A stretch of 64,000 nt of DNA from Leptodactylus fallax. Its lineage: Eukaryota; Chordata; Amphibia; Anura; Leptodactylidae. The notes below the pieces were generated by a model that searched no databases, had not been told where the DNA came from, and saw only the letters and a program-made list of their open reading frames with translations. The position numbers were made by a program, and so were the translations under genes. Position 1 is the stretch's first letter; each line of letters begins with the position of its first letter. The stretch is taken from positions 1,736,001 to 1,800,000 of the forward strand of contig CAMRHE010000077.1 of assembly GCA_947044405.1 (NCBI GenBank), in the 5' to 3' direction. Positions 1-12,735 of this stretch are shown here, piece by piece.

Positions 1-156
1 TTCTTCTCAGGAAGTGCCATCACATCTGTTGGTCATGTGGCCATGCTGAAGCTCAGTCCAATTCATTTGAGTGGGACCAAGTTCTAGAACTGTTGTGTTA
101 CCGCTGGATGTAATGAAACTTCCTGAGAAGGAGGAAGGAACCTGGATAACTCCTTT

Positions 157-443
157 TGGCTAAGGCCCCACGTCGGCAACGCATTGCGGTTTTTCCTGCA
201 GCGCTTTTCACAGAAAGTCCGCAGAGGTTTCTGCTTGAATTATACCTATAGGGAAACTGCCAGAGTTTCCATAGGAATAATTGACTGGCGGCGATTTCCA
301 AAAACGCAATGGTTTTGGAAATTGCAGCTTTTCCACTGCCCATATTTGTCTGCAATGTGTGGATTGGATTCTCTACAATCCCATCCACTTTGTAGGCCCT
401 GGAAAACACTGCAGTTTATGTCACGTGGGGCCCCAGGCTTAAG
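157..443. repeat. MITE-like repeat with GGCCCCACGT ends
   Basis: The left end reads TAAGGCCCCACGTCGGCAAC and the right end, read on the minus strand, CTTAAGCCTGGGGCCCCACG, so the two form an imperfect terminal inverted repeat. Related ends occur in this window near 34110, 35600, 36924, 37146, 54383 and 61565, so this is a dispersed non-autonomous family. The superfamily is not certain; TWA flanks would fit PIF/Harbinger. Confidence 0.5.
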
Positions 444-2429
444 TAAACATAGATCAACAGAGCGATGTGAGATTTAGTGAGTGATGGGAGATTTAGCTGG
501 TGAATGTAGTTTTTTTGTTACTTGATCACATTACCTGGCATTGGCTAATTTTTTTTATGATCTTATAAAACCCCATTAAATATTTTATTTGAAATTTTAG
601 GCAACTATATGGAGAACAGAAATAATAACAAATATTGTATATGAAAATGAACAAAATAATCAATTTTGTCAGTAAATATTACTGTGCATTACCTGTACTG
701 CTGTAGTTTTTTACTAAAATATTTTGAATTTTTTTTTTCATTCTATAAAATATCCCTTATCCCTGTTATGATTCAGTAATATTCAGTATATTTCTATTAC
801 TAGAATCTGGTAACATCTTATCTACATTTACACTGTTTCTCCACAGTAGAAATATATTTTAGGCCATTCCATTACAGCTAATGGTGATGTGGAAAGAATA
901 AGTTAAGGCGTCTTATCAAGGTTGATAAAAATGCAGAGCAATGAGAATGAAAATGTTCAATGGAGGAGAAATAACATCTGCAGCTATCACATTCTAGAAA
1001 GGGTTTTGGAATAGACCTGCCCAGAAGAAGGAGTACTAATTTCTCGTCTTCGCTGCAATTGTTCTTGGCAATAATGCCAGCATTGTATTTGAAGTGAAGG
1101 ACAGGGGCCCAGGACACAATTGGTGCCATGACCCCTGTTTTCAGCACAGTTGTCACTCGCTCTTTTGCAGACAATTTTCAGTCCTTCATAAAATGAGCCA
1201 ACCCTTCAGCCATTCAAGGGAAAAGGCTGAAAGGAAAAGAAGAAAAACACACGCCCTCAGGGGTTTCCAGCGGCCAAACCATTTTAAAGACCACAACTTC
1301 AAAGGAAAGTCTTGGCTTTTCTAGGGATTTATATTCTTATCAGGTGCTGCGATGCAAAAAAAATATATATATCGTTTAAAAGATCAAGTTTAAAGGCAAC
1401 ACAAATCCCAAAAAGCTTAAAAAAACAGGAAATGAAGGAGCGTGCAAAAATATTTGACTCTTTGTAGTTTGTGAATGAAACCAATCTGGGCGTTAAATTG
1501 GTCTGTATCAAGTTCTGATTATTTAAATTGGTTCATATGTTTTGGAAATCCAAGTCAAGTTTGTAATGTGAAGAAACACCATGGGTGTTGGCAAAGTATA
1601 TTGAGCATAGTTCATTGGTGTGTTACTATCTTATACTGCTAGGGATTTAAAGTAGTCTATTTCCAGAAAGAGTCCAGTTCATCTGCCTTCTTTATGAATA
1701 GCATCAGTCTTAACAACCCTATGACTGAGCTCACACAGGGCAGTTTGGTGAAACATTTTAGGTTTCTTTTAGACAACACTCGGAGTGAACCATTAAGGGC
1801 CTATTCAAGCAGCCGAGTGTCATCCAATTTTAACAACTATTGTACAATCTGAATCTTACAGATTACATGCAGATCCATTGAAATCAATCGGTCAATACAT
1901 ACTCATCCACTCCATTAGTCCTCATGGGAAAAAAAAAAAACATTACAACCTGTCCACAGCACCATAGAGGATAAAAGCAACAGGTGCCTGAAAAGGCCCA
2001 AAGACAGAATTTTTTTGGATTTAAGAAATAAACAAAAATATCAAAATCTAAACTTAGTTTAGGCTGGGGACACACTTTGTGTACTTGTGGTTGCCTCAGC
2101 CGGCAACTGACTTGCCGTAAAGCACAGTAACAGTGTAGTCAATGGGATTTAAATTAATTCTGTCCACACAGTACAGAAAAAAAACAAAAAACCCGCAGCA
2201 CAACGTGTCTTGCACAAAAGTTTAAAGCCGGGGCCAACCACCTGGGAATTGCTGCTGAAAGCCACGGCATAAACCAACTGTTCGGAGCTGTTTTTGGCAC
2301 AGGCAAGTCTGCTGTGTAATTTCTGTGGCAGACACCCCACAGCGGACCCTATTCATTGTAGAATAGGGAAGTTAGTGGCTGCCATACAGGCGCCCATCCC
2401 CACAAGGGTCAGTTGTTTTACAGGAAGCC

Positions 2430-2545
2430 GATTTACCTTTCAGTATATTTTTGGCATTTGGGAGGAATCCGGAATACCTAGAGGAAACCCATGCAAACAC
2501 ACTGGATCTGCAACTTATGTTCACAGGATAGGGTGATAAATTGCT
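2430..2545 (-). repeat. Antisense V-SINE-like fragment
   Basis: The stretch around GAGGAATCCGGAATACC and AGGAAACCCATGCAAACACA is the reverse complement of the conserved central part of the SINE at 43195 (the GTGGGTTTCCTCCGGG region). It is old and diverged, with no recognisable promoter boxes left. Confidence 0.45.
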
Positions 2546-2576
2546 GTGGTCTAAAATTCCTTTAATTAACCATAGT

Positions 2577-2948
2577 TTAAAGGGATAGTCCACACTGCAT
2601 TATCACTGGATATCCTTCCTCTGTCAAAGAATTTAACTTTGGGCCCCATTTTGATGTCCATTTTTTTTGGTGGGTTAAAAAACAGGCTGTTTTCCCACAG
2701 GATAGAAGATAGGTGTCTCAACACTTGGGGTCCCCTAGCAATGAGGAGAATGGGGGACTGAACTCTCTGGCAGCCCCATAGTGGTGAATGGAGCGCTGAT
2801 CACACAAGGGCACAGGCTTTATTCACATGAAAGAGACAACGTTCTCCTCATCACTGGAGGATCCGGCAGTAAGATCCCACCAATGTAACCGTTATACCTT
2901 ATCCTATGGATAGGGAATAAGTATCCTTAATGGGGGAAACCTCTTTAA
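2577..2948. repeat. TTAA-flanked MITE-like element
   Basis: It begins TTAAAGGGATAGTCC and ends CCTCTTTAA, which fits T2/piggyBac-like MITEs that insert at TTAA. The inner motif GGATAGGGAATAAGT near the right end is shared in outline with 37784-38091 (where it appears inverted), suggesting one family. Confidence 0.5.
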
Positions 2949-3810
2949 ATGGTGTCATTAAAAATACAACTGGTCCTGAAGGGAAAATAACATTTTTTAT
3001 AGCTTTTGGAAGTTGAGGATGAAAAATGGAAGTGGTTAATTTAAGTGGCTTCATTATCTACGATTATGACATATAAGATAAGATTGTTATGTCCATCCAT
3101 AAGAAGATTGGACTAGATAAACACTTGCCTTTGGGTGATAATCCTACTTGAGTAGCATTTATTAGGAGGTTGGCATAGTCTCATTGGTTACAGACTAATA
3201 AAATAAGCTCGCACAGCTCCTTAAACATTGTTTTGAAGTCAGGCTGAAAGGATCCTTTCAATTACTTAGTCACACATACCCAGGATACCTCAGTAACTTG
3301 ATAAGCTTAGGCTTGAGTTTATCTAAGAACATTGGGTAGTGATTCGAGAGTCCATGTCACAAAGCCAGGGGTGTGCCAGATGAAGCTGTTCCACATTACA
3401 GGCCCCTCTGACAGCTGATGATAAATGGACGCCATTGTCTTTTACAGTAAACAACACTTCATTTCTTCTTGGTTTTACTGGCCTGAAATTCTTGTTTTAG
3501 ATTTTGTCTATTAAATGGATTTGTTCACATGAAACTAATACCCAGCTGCTGTCCATCTATACTTGAATTGACTTTGCTACACTAAGCATTCCTTATGTTT
3601 CCCTATCCTTTTGTCTCCATGTTGTTAACCAGCTGAAAATAACCATTGTTGTCTCCTCATAATTATCCTTTGCTAGTAAGGTGTGTTCCATACCATGGTC
3701 ATACAATAGCAATGTGTCCTGCCTGGATTATATGAATATAGAACAAGGAACCAATTGTAGACCATAACTTTCCATCAGTTCCTTTCCTTCCATAACTTTC
3801 TTGAAAAGAT

Positions 3811-4128
3811 TTAAAGGGCTTGTAACATGAACAAGACATCTCATATCCATAGTCTGACCACTAGAATCTCCACCAACCATGAGGAAGGAGTTCCCAACTC
3901 TCCGCCTTCCTTCAATGGAGCGACAGTTTTGCATGTCCTTTCTGCTTTATCTCTATGGGAGGGAGAGCACTTTCCCTTCTTCAGCAGTCCCATCGACTTT
4001 GAATAGAGTGACAGTGAGTGACCATTGGAGACTTGGGGTCCCCTTTTTCGTGATTGGAAAGGGTCTCATTGATCAGATCCCTGTTCTGTGGATAGGGAAT
4101 ATGTTATTTTTAAGTATAACCCCTATAA
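3811..4128. repeat. TTAA-flanked MITE-like element
   Basis: It begins TTAAAGGGCTTGTAAC and ends near CCCCTATAA, with GTGGATAGGGAATATG just inside the right end, as in other members of this family. The right terminus has decayed from TTAA. The open frames across it are chance. Confidence 0.4.
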
Positions 4129-4339
4129 CAACTGTATTCTTTTTGCATAAACACTGATGCACATTACCATTTTGTGCCACAAAATAATATTTTATGACAA
4201 AAATTAAAATTCTGTGATTGATATCACTAAATACCAAAATTATACTATTTGTGATATGCTATACTTGACATTATTTAGTTTATGACATTTTTGCATTTCA
4301 TGTAATTCGTGAAATAGTTAAAGGGTTTACCAACGTAAT

Positions 4340-4690
4340 GTAACGATTGCGGTCGCAGGGGATGCAACCGGGCCCAGAGGGGTATGGGGCCCACGGCCAG
4401 CTGGAGATGATAACGGTCGGGGAAAGCCTGGTTCCCCAACCGCTATACAGATTGTTAATGGAAAGGGGCCCAGCATATCGCCAGGCCCCTTTCCATTAGA
4501 AGTCTGCTCAGGGAGGTGATTAAAAATAAGAAATACTTATACTCACCTCTCCTGCACTTTTGATAGTCCACAAATATCCTCTTTGGGGCTCTTCCGGCCT
4601 GTGACTGAGGTCACATGCCCCAGACATCACTGCTGGGGCCTGTGATTGGGCCCCAGCGGTCACGTGGGGCGCGCCGGTGTAATGTTTTTT
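4340..4690. repeat. Relic of a hAT-like composite repeat
   Basis: This GC-rich block carries a 14-bp stem (AATGGAAAGGGGCC at 4457, its complement at 4484-4497), then a TACTCACCT motif and CAGCGGTCACGTGGGGCG. The same order occurs inside the complete element at 46324-49318 (GGGCCCCTTTCC, TACTCACCT, CAGCGGTCACGTGGGGCG near 46465-46600), so this appears to be a truncated relative lacking the minisatellite. It ends about 100 bp upstream of the CDK15 splice acceptor. Confidence 0.5.
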
Positions 4691-4796
4691 ATTTAAGTCA
4701 AGCACAGAGCTGCATTGGTTTGGCTTCAAAAACTGCATGAAAAAACCTGAACATGTAAATGCTTCCTAAATTAATCAGTTTTCTTTTGCTTTCCAG

Positions 4797-4936
4797 ATTG
4801 AGCCGGACAATGGGGGCTGAAGATCTTGCATACAAAATGTTGAAAGGTTGTCCTCGTGAAAGGATTTCGGCTGAAGATGCCCTTCTGCATAAACTTTTCA
4901 GCACATTGCCTTGTCAACTTTACCAGCTATCAGATG
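4797..4936 (+). CDS. CDK15: CDK15 internal coding exon, end of the kinase domain
   Basis: This exon encodes the end of the C-terminal kinase lobe of CDK15 (PFTAIRE-type cyclin-dependent kinase 2). It runs from a TTTCCAG acceptor to a GTAAGT donor. The first base completes a split codon; the frame then reads about 46 residues, including AEDLAYKMLKG, PRERISAEDALLH and PCQLYQLSD. The PRxRxSAxxAL block is kinase subdomain XI, and its conserved arginine is present. From memory, human CDK15 has MLKGFPRDRVSAQEAL and QLYQLPD at this place, while CDK14 has LLQCSPKNRLSAQ and RLWELTD, so CDK15 fits clearly better. The exon ends one base into a codon, which matches the phase of the exon at 24201. It lies in a 5-kb stretch otherwise made of repeats. 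No stop or frameshift interrupts it. Confidence 0.88.
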
Positions 4937-5110
4937 GTAAGTTTTACTACACCTCCATGTATTATATGTAATAATCAATCCCCCAGATTGTACACTGTGA
5001 CTGGTTTTTGGGTATTACATATGAGGGGAAATCCAGATTATTACAAAATTACCAATTGCTCTGTATGTAATGCACACAAACTCAGAGCCTGCATGGCAAT
5101 GCACAGTTCC

Positions 5111-5637
5111 TTAAAGGGGTTGTCCACTTTCAGACCAATATTGAGAGACAAATATTATTGTTTGTATAATAAAAAGATATACAATTTTTCAATATACTTT
5201 CTGTATCAATTCCTCACTGTTTTCTAGAACTCTGCTTGCTGTCATTCATCCTGTTACTTCTAGTGGATAAAATTCTGACCATAGTCATGTGATTTACGGT
5301 CATAGTCATGACCATGGTCATGTGATGAGCACACAGGTGCACAGCTCGTTACCAGACAGATCTCTGATTACTGTGCTGTGAATATAACGAGTTGTGCACC
5401 TGTGTGTACATCACGTGACCATGGACTGTATATCACATGACCATGGACTGTATATCACATGACCATGGTCAGCATTTCAGCCACTAGAAGTAAGCAGAAT
5501 GAATGACAGCAAGCAGAGATCTAGAATACTGTGAGGAATTGATACAGAAAGTATATTGGAAAATTGTACAACTTTTTATTTTACAAACAATAACATTTGT
5601 CTCTCAATATTGGTCTGAAAGAGGCCAACCCCTTTAA
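5111..5637. mobile_element. Palindromic T2-like MITE, 527 bp
   Basis: The element begins TTAAAGGGGTTGTCCAC and ends GGCCAACCCCTTTAA. Its two halves are long inverted arms of roughly 200 bp: ACCAATATTGAGAGACAAAT on the left is mirrored by TTGTCTCTCAATATTGGT on the right, and GCTTGCTGTCATTCAT by ATGAATGACAGCAAGC. The ends and TTAA target match the T2/piggyBac-like MITEs described in frogs. The centre holds repeated ACCATGG and CATGTGAT/ATCACATG motifs. It has no coding capacity. Confidence 0.8.
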
Positions 5638-6489
5638 GGCTACTTTCACATGGTCAGTATTTAGTCAGTACTTTGCATAGTATTTGTAATCCAAAGCACA
5701 GATACAAATCTCTCCATTATACCTTTTTTTCTGTAGGTTCCATTTCTGGAGTTGGTTTGCAAGTACTAACCATATGACAGTTCGCCTAAGGCCTCATTCA
5801 TGCATCCACTTTTAGTGCGTTATTCATGGACAGCACATGATCCATGCTTTTGTGTTTTCCATGGTTGATCTGTTTTTCACAAATGTGAAAAAAGAATTAT
5901 GCTTTTTTTTCCAAACTATTTCTATGTCAAAGTATTTAGGTCTGTGAAAAATGGACAGCACCCAGATGCTCTCTATTTTTTTCATTGACCCATAGATCTG
6001 CATTAGTATAATGCATCTGTGATTCATCCACATCAGGGACAAAAAACAGACAGTCAGTCATTTTTATTTATTTATTTTTAAATATTTTTTTACCATGGTC
6101 TGTAAAAAAAAAGCACTGCTATACAAACGCCGTTAAATTCTGGTGAAATTTCTTGTGCCCCCTATGCCCTAATGTTTCCCCCTATGCACACTTTTGTACA
6201 AACCTGTCTTTGCGTGCAGTAGATATTTTCAACATTTTACAGTTTTACGCTGCCTATGGCACTTTTTTGAAAGGTTGCCCTATTACAGCTCTGTATAACA
6301 AGTAATACTGCTGTGTGCATGAGGCTAAAATCCCTGCCATATTTGTATTCTCCAGTGCCAGCGTTGCTGGAGGGCGAACATGTGCAGTGCATACCACCTA
6401 TAACTCTACAATAAAGGAGGGAGGTATGGGAGATATTCTATTGCCTTCTGCCATGCATAAGAATTTAAACATTTCAGAAATTTGCTTTT

Positions 6490-7229
6490 TTAAAGGGAAT
6501 CTATCAGTAGTTTTGACCATGTAGAACTGCTGACAGCCCAAAGTAGGGGCCCTGAAGTCCTGTCTCATCATGTCTTAGAGTATGTTATTAGTAGAAACAT
6601 CACTGGAAAAAAGCCTTTTTATTCTTAAGCTTATGCTACCCACAAGTGGTAGTCCCTCACTCTGCACTGAGCTAGTGTACAGTCCTCCCTTTGCGATGAT
6701 TGACAGCTATCGTATCCTGAAGACCAAGTACAGTCATCAGAGCAGAGGGCTGTGCTGCTTAAAGAGAGTCCGTCACCAGGAAACTCTATATCAAACCAGC
6801 CATGGTGGGGACAGTATGCGGAACACCATCAGACCTTTAGATTACCCAGTCGAGGCACCATTGCCATGAAATAGAAATTTTAGAAGTATGCAGATAAGGC
6901 TCAAATATGATGGGTGCAATATTTTTAAACCTTAATATAGAGCCCATTGAACCAGAGCCTTCTAAAAATGGCTTTATGAAGGTAATAGTGCTTCTGTTGG
7001 ACTTTCTAAAGGTATGATGGCGCTCTGTAATGTACTCTGGCTAGTCTAATATTGAGTTTTCTGGTGACAGACTCCCTGTAATGCAGAATATAGAGAGCAC
7101 CTCAGAGTAAGGAACTGCCTCTGAGACAGTTTTGGGTGGTACACACTGGAACTAAAGTTCTTTTTGTCAATGACGTTGCTACTAATAACATATTACTCCT
7201 ACTTAGTACTTAGTATACATTCCCTTTAA
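6490..7229. mobile_element. T2-like MITE (host of a nested element)
   Basis: It begins TTAAAGGGAATCTATC and ends CATTCCCTTTAA. A subterminal motif, ATGTTATTAGTAGAAAC near 6585, recurs inverted as GTTGCTACTAATAACAT near 7176, supporting one inverted-repeat element. A second MITE (6759-7081) sits in its middle. Confidence 0.6.
6759..7081. mobile_element. Nested TTAA MITE inside 6490-7229
   Basis: The left end is TTAAAGAGAGTCCGTCACCA and the right end, on the minus strand, starts TTACAGGGAGTCTGTCACCA. This gives about 30 bp of terminal inverted repeat continuing into GGAAACTC/AGAAAACTC. It must be younger than the element it interrupts. Confidence 0.6.
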
Positions 7230-8998
7230 CACACTGCATATAGCACAGAGGGTTGCTTTCTAGCAGCAAATACATAAATTCCTAAAAACTGTGATCCATA
7301 TGAATTTTTTCCATCCACTACAATAGATTGATATAATGGTCAATGTTTAGTACATGGGAGATACAATCTGCTAGTATAGGTAATAGATCAGCTTTTTTAA
7401 AGGCTTCTCAAACAAATACTGCTAAACTGGACATTCTCTTTGAGAAGGATTTTCTGTAAATAAGCTGATCACAAGGGATCTCTACAGGGACCCATAGAGC
7501 AGATGTAATAGGAAGGTCTATTTTGTCTATGGCAGGGCCCCTGCAGTCAGGGTGATGGCTGTGTGCCTCCTCTGATGACACGAGCTACATGTTTTCTTTC
7601 TGTTATGGGTGCTGGGCTATTCCTCCAACCAGCAGCTTCACCATTGTGCCAAGTCCTCTGTGGTGTCCTCAGGCTCCATCAGTACCCTCAGCACTTTCCC
7701 GGTGCACATGCTCAATGTGAACCAAAAATGAAGTGTGAGCAGAGTCTAACACCCGGCCTCTGTAGCCGCTCTCCACTTTGGATAAATGATGGAGGCTCAG
7801 ACTAATGGACTTCCTTCTATAAACTCAGACTTCCTAATAGGGTAGTTGAAAATGGGTTTTCTAAACCAGACAACCACTTTAAAGTGTAGGCTTACTTTTG
7901 ATGAACCTGCTTTACAATAGAGATCCGCATCAATTCTCCAAAATCCAATATGAAAGGAAGTTTCCAATAGGAGAGTATTTAACTTCTAATGCAGTCCTGT
8001 TTCCTGTCTGCATTAGTCTTTATTCTGACAATGAAGCTGCAGATACAATCTGTCATAAAACAGGCTGAGTCTGATGACGGGCTGACTGCTTCCACTCATA
8101 AAAGAGCAATGCTGATAATAGCACTGTATTAGAGACTTCCTATGTATACTTCTTTAATGTATGGTTAGTCTTAGCTTCAACAATGTGGAGCCTACACCTA
8201 AAAAGCATTGTGTGCTGCATACTTTTCCAGGTCTACAGCTGTTTGCATGCAGATGGAAAGAGACCTGTCAATCCAGCCAAGTTATATACCATATACACCA
8301 AAATTATAGAAAAAAAATACATGGACTACACATTGAGATTTCAACTGCAGCATCCCACTGGGAGCGTTACAAAATGTACTGTATGTAATTCATTTATGCT
8401 GTATGTAATGTGTTTGGATTCCAATTTATACATTGCTTAAATATAGTGTATAGTTTCCCCTAAGTGGGCTGTACAACTGTGAGCCTTTAGCAGAGATTTG
8501 GTATGACCCAGGCAGTTGGTTATCGAAAGGAGAAAGAGACGAGGAGTCTCCTTTAGTTCTTGGAGAGTGAGGAAGTGCAGAGAGAGCAGGTAGACTGAGG
8601 TAGAACCCTAGCTGGTTTGGAGATTAAACAGTCGCTCCTGACTGTGTCTACGAGATAGACAGGAGGAAGGAAATCACCCCTGTTTTGGCTGAGGAAAGTG
8701 TGCCATTGCTCTTGAGGATAAGCGTTATATGGGCCATAGCAATGAGCTGGCCTGATAAATCTGGTGCATTTTTGGACTGTCTAGTCTAAGATTACTTTGA
8801 GCCAAATTTTTAAGCTGAAAGTCTGATACATGTTTTTGCATCTTAAGCCACATCTCTTTTTAGCAAGCCACTTTTCTTTCCCTGTTAAGAATGACACATT
8901 TTAATTGGTAAATCTAAGTTTTTTTAGTGAGGAACCTGTCTTCATTCTGTTCATGGATGTGGCATCTTGAATTTACTGACAAATTCCTTTTTAAGGCT

Positions 8999-9300
8999 AA
9001 GGCCCCATGCACACAAACATAGAAAATGGATGTGTAATTGATGTTTTCTCACCATTCATTACACATCCATGTTTAGAACAGTGGGAGTCAATGGGGACAT
9101 ACACAAGTCTGTTTTTTCATGGACCATTTTAATGGATGAACCTGGTAATCTCATACCCATCTGTGTATTAATGAGTTTTAGAAGCTTTATTTTACCGGTG
9201 ATGATTCCCGACCTCATCTCTGTCAGTTCCCGACATGTCATATTGTACCAGTTAAGCCAAGGACTGTACACTTCAATTCACTGCACATGCAGTTGTGCCA
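8999..9300. repeat. Partial GGCCCCATGCACAC-type repeat with hairpin
   Basis: It starts TAAGGCCCCATGCACAC, an end shared with the family at 33684 and 36652, but I cannot find its partner end. Within it a perfect 13-bp stem (ATGGATGTGTAAT at 9026-9038, complement at 9058-9070) closes a 19-base loop. It is probably a truncated Harbinger-type MITE. Confidence 0.4.
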
Positions 9301-10310
9301 CTTTGTCCTGAGCACAGGTATGATTATACCATAGTGTATTCTAAACTGGTACTTTCCCTAATGTACATACTGAAATGCTGATGTTGATAAAGGATGTTTG
9401 TAGCATCTGGTTCTCACACGTTATACAACCAGAGTATTTTCTAATGATTCTTATCTTTTAGACAGTATGTCTTGCCATATCCATATACCTATAATTTACC
9501 TCTACGTCCCAGAGGTGGTACACATCTCCTTATTCCAGATGCTGCAAAGTAGAAGGTCAATGCTCATTATTGCTGGAGACTGGCTAACAAAAAGCTATAC
9601 AGAACACATGGCAATGACTTAATCACATGTCCAGAGGTCCCTTGATAATCCTTTTGAAGGATTGCCCCATAAATTCCTAGCATGCCTACTCTTTATTTGG
9701 GTTATCTCTTATATCCTGAACAGGCCAGTTCACTACTTATGTCTTCCTATAAATGTGTAGGATTTCAGCACAGTCATTACAGTGGAGCTTTCCATTTATC
9801 CATATGGAGAAGTTATGTGTCTAATTCCTAAATAAACATTCTGGAACTGGCGAAGAGCTTAAAGGGTCTTCTCCACTCCTGAAACTACTCCTCAACCAGA
9901 CAGGGCACATCATTGTGATCCAGAAAATATTGGCATTTCTAACACATTCTTTCTGATACTGACATCTCCTGCTCTCACATATATTTTCGGAATAGTATAC
10001 CACTAACAGATGGATAGGAAGAAGGCAGCCAACATACGAATGAAAGTATTTGCTGCCTGCATTAAAAAACTTGAATGAAGCCTGATATCTGTCTTTTTAA
10101 TGTACCGTACATTCATAGAAATGCATGTCAGCTTGTTTATAAGATAACAATCCACCCTCATTGTCATTCGACCCTTATCAGAGTTAAGGGTGTATCCAGC
10201 CATGGCAAACAATCCTTTGGAAAAATACACATGCAGGTTTCTCTCCCAGTTACCAGCTACACTTGTATCCTGAGAACTCATACACTAATGCATTAATATT
10301 GCAATAACAC

Positions 10311-10550
10311 TTTAGGGTGGGTTCACACTTGCGCTGGAGTCCGTCCGCCGCAAATCCAACTGAAAATCTTGGGAAACTGTATAGGGACTGGATAGCGAAA
10401 GGTTAGCGACGCATTGCTTAAAAATCCATTCATTTGAATGGGTTTTTAAAGCAATGCACGGGTGTGCGCTTACACCCTCTGCGCCGCGAAGCCGTTTTTT
10501 TCGCTGGAAACAAAAAACTGGCTTATTTGCTTATTATGGGCCTCTGAGGT
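10311..10550. repeat. GGGTGGGTTCACACTTGCG repeat, left end
   Basis: The end TTAGGGTGGGTTCACACTTG followed by GTCCGTCCGCC is mirrored 5.3 kb away at 15639-15691 on the opposite strand. The interior up to about 10550 resembles anuran GTTCACACTxGCG MITEs (see 21111, 21571, 56038). It is either the left end of a large split element or a truncated MITE. Confidence 0.45.
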
Positions 10551-10704
10551 TCCATCTGAGGTTCTGTAACTTATTCTGGATACAATGGAGTATGCTATAA
10601 TTCTTTATATAGAATATATGATAGAAAAACAAAGTGTGTCTTTCTATAAAATCAGTGGTAAACGGAAGTTCAGAAAGGAACTAAATGATCCATCATATAG
10701 TGCA

Positions 10705-10905
10705 GGAGTCTCAAACTCAGCCAAGTAAATGGGTGACACACAGAAAAAAATAGTCAACAGGCCACATTCCCTAAGTTGGCCCTATACATTATAATAGCCC
10801 CCACCAGTGGGCCCACATAGTAAAATGGCCCCATACATTCAGTGGCCAGGCCCCATCACTGCCCTCATACAGAGGTGACTATTAGTACAGTTCTTACCTC
10901 ACTGC
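10705..10905. repeat. hAT-like relic with degenerate tandem units
   Basis: The block starts near GCAGGAGTCTCAAACTC and contains degenerate roughly 30-bp units such as GGCCCCATACATTCAGTGG and TATACATTATAATAGCCCCC. These resemble the reverse complement of the minisatellite unit at 39158 and 46840. The right side passes into a CTTACCTCACTG segment like the TACTCACC motif of the composite repeats. Confidence 0.35.
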
Positions 10906-12439
10906 TCCTTGGCCGTGCCCTTCCACTGCTCTAGGCACATTGCTGTGAAGTGTCATGTGCACCCGAAGCAGGAGCAGCTTTAGTGTGGAGATGTAAGTAC
11001 TGTACTTGCGCTGCTCGCAGTTTATAGGTTGCAGGCCTAATGTGGCTTGCGGCAGACAAGTCGCAAAGTGGTAGGGCAGGAAGCCTCTAACTTCCTGCTC
11101 TGCCAGTTTCAGAACCATTTCATGGCATCTCTTCTATGAAGTTCTGCATTCCAGTTGCATTTTTAACAACTGTATTGGCAGAACCAGGGAAAACTGGCTA
11201 CATCCAACCCCTGGCTTTGGGACGCACATAATAGCTTCAGGGGCTTTGTGGTGTAGACTGACAAAAAAAAAATCACTATTATAGTTTGAGTGGTTATGGT
11301 GTTATATTTGTAGCTAGCATTTTTATAATGCCTATGGCAGAAGGGGTGATCCTGTGAAAGACTTGTACTGTATTTTATAGACAGTAGCTGAACCAAGGAG
11401 GCAGAGCAACAGCACAATGCAATGATAAGACTGGGAACATGTCTTAGACTAGTTAACTGTGGACACTGTAGCTAAACAATAGTGGCATCTGACAGTTTTG
11501 CCCAAATGGTGGCACCTAGCTTTTTTTTTTTTTTAAAAAAAAAGGCGCAAAAACGAACCGACGAGAAATGGACACAGTTGTGTGGATATTGCCTAATGCT
11601 GACAGATTTCTATTAATCATACTGTAGAATGCTATACAGGAACAGAACTGTAACAGATGGGCCATTATACAAAAATAAATAAATAAAAGGCAAACTTTTG
11701 ATAAATGCATAATCCCCTTAACACACAACCCTATCAATTTTGCAACCCTAGGCATTTGCCTAGTTTGTGTATATGATACATAATCTCAGTTATAAATCAT
11801 GATATATTTAGTCACTAAAGAGACAAAGACTGTATACTGTACAGTGGATAAGTCAGTTTCCTGCCAAAAACAAAAAAATATTTTATTACTCGAGGTTGGA
11901 CCAACTAACCCCCTGCTTCCTCCGCAATTCCCTGTTCCCAGGAATGGGAGACCCACCACAAAAAGTACTTGGGAAAGGACTGTTTTGACAAGGCCAGTTT
12001 CCAGCCAGAACCATGCTTGTAGTTTTTGGCTGGAAATTGTCTTTGGATGTCAATTTCATATTTCCTAATGAAATATTATAGAAGTTAAAGTTCAGGACTC
12101 GCAGTATTTTTTACCATCCTTAAGACTGTATAAGGAAACTGCATTATATAATAGTAGTCACTGTTCACACCATGTACTTATAAGCTGTTTGCAGACCCAA
12201 AAATAAGGACCTATTATTTTTTTCTCTCATCACTTTCCATGAAGAGATATTATCCCACTTATGAAATAAAAGAAAATCTGAATTTCCCTCCTGTAAATAT
12301 TGAACAGAGGCAGATGGAGTAGTAATAGTGACAGTGAAGGACAGCTATATCTACATTCCTCTTCACTCCTCAGACAGCCACAGAATGTAAATCTACACTG
12401 ACAATTTTATAAAAATAAAAAGATAGAATCTTATATGAA

Positions 12440-12735
12440 CCTGCCTATCTGCGGAGGGAAGAGGGGGGCTTCACAGCAGGAGGGAGTTTGACTTTCTTTT
12501 CTACATATAGGTTTTTTTTTTCCATGCAGAGTTTAAATTATGCCTGATAAAAGGAGTTTCGTAGACATGCGAGTTCTTTCAAACCCTCCTGGCTTCCTCC
12601 CAATTAAATGAGGTTTGTCAAAGCCATGGGGCTCTGCCACTGTATGAGAGGCGGACAAGCAAATCCCGCGGTGACATATCCAGTCCCCAAGGGAACAGAT
12701 GAAAGTGCCTGCAACGGCGTACAGGAACAGAGATG
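12440..12735. other. Block that looks free of repeats, possible non-coding element
   Basis: This stretch has mixed base composition and none of the repeat signatures seen elsewhere in the window. It contains CCTCCTGGCTTCCTCCC and CCAATTAAATGAGG. Open frames cross it on both strands without family resemblance. It could be a conserved non-coding element, but nothing in the sequence alone proves that. Confidence 0.2.

Larger units (their letters stand above)
1..4796 (+). other. CDK15: CDK15 intron (downstream part of an upstream intron)
   Basis: This is intron because the exon at 4797 opens with a splice acceptor (pyrimidine tract, then TTTCCAG) and its first base completes a codon begun in an exon outside the window. 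By eye I found no further CDK15 exon here. The stretch holds several MITE-like repeats listed separately; 444-2425 and 2949-3810 are AT-rich and contain nothing I recognise. Short open frames in it have no family resemblance and cross repeats. Confidence 0.7.

Noticed and set aside
4759..4971. Open frame beginning at an ATG upstream of the CDK15 exon
   Set aside because: The first residues are intronic; the real exon starts after the acceptor at 4796 and ends at the donor at 4937.
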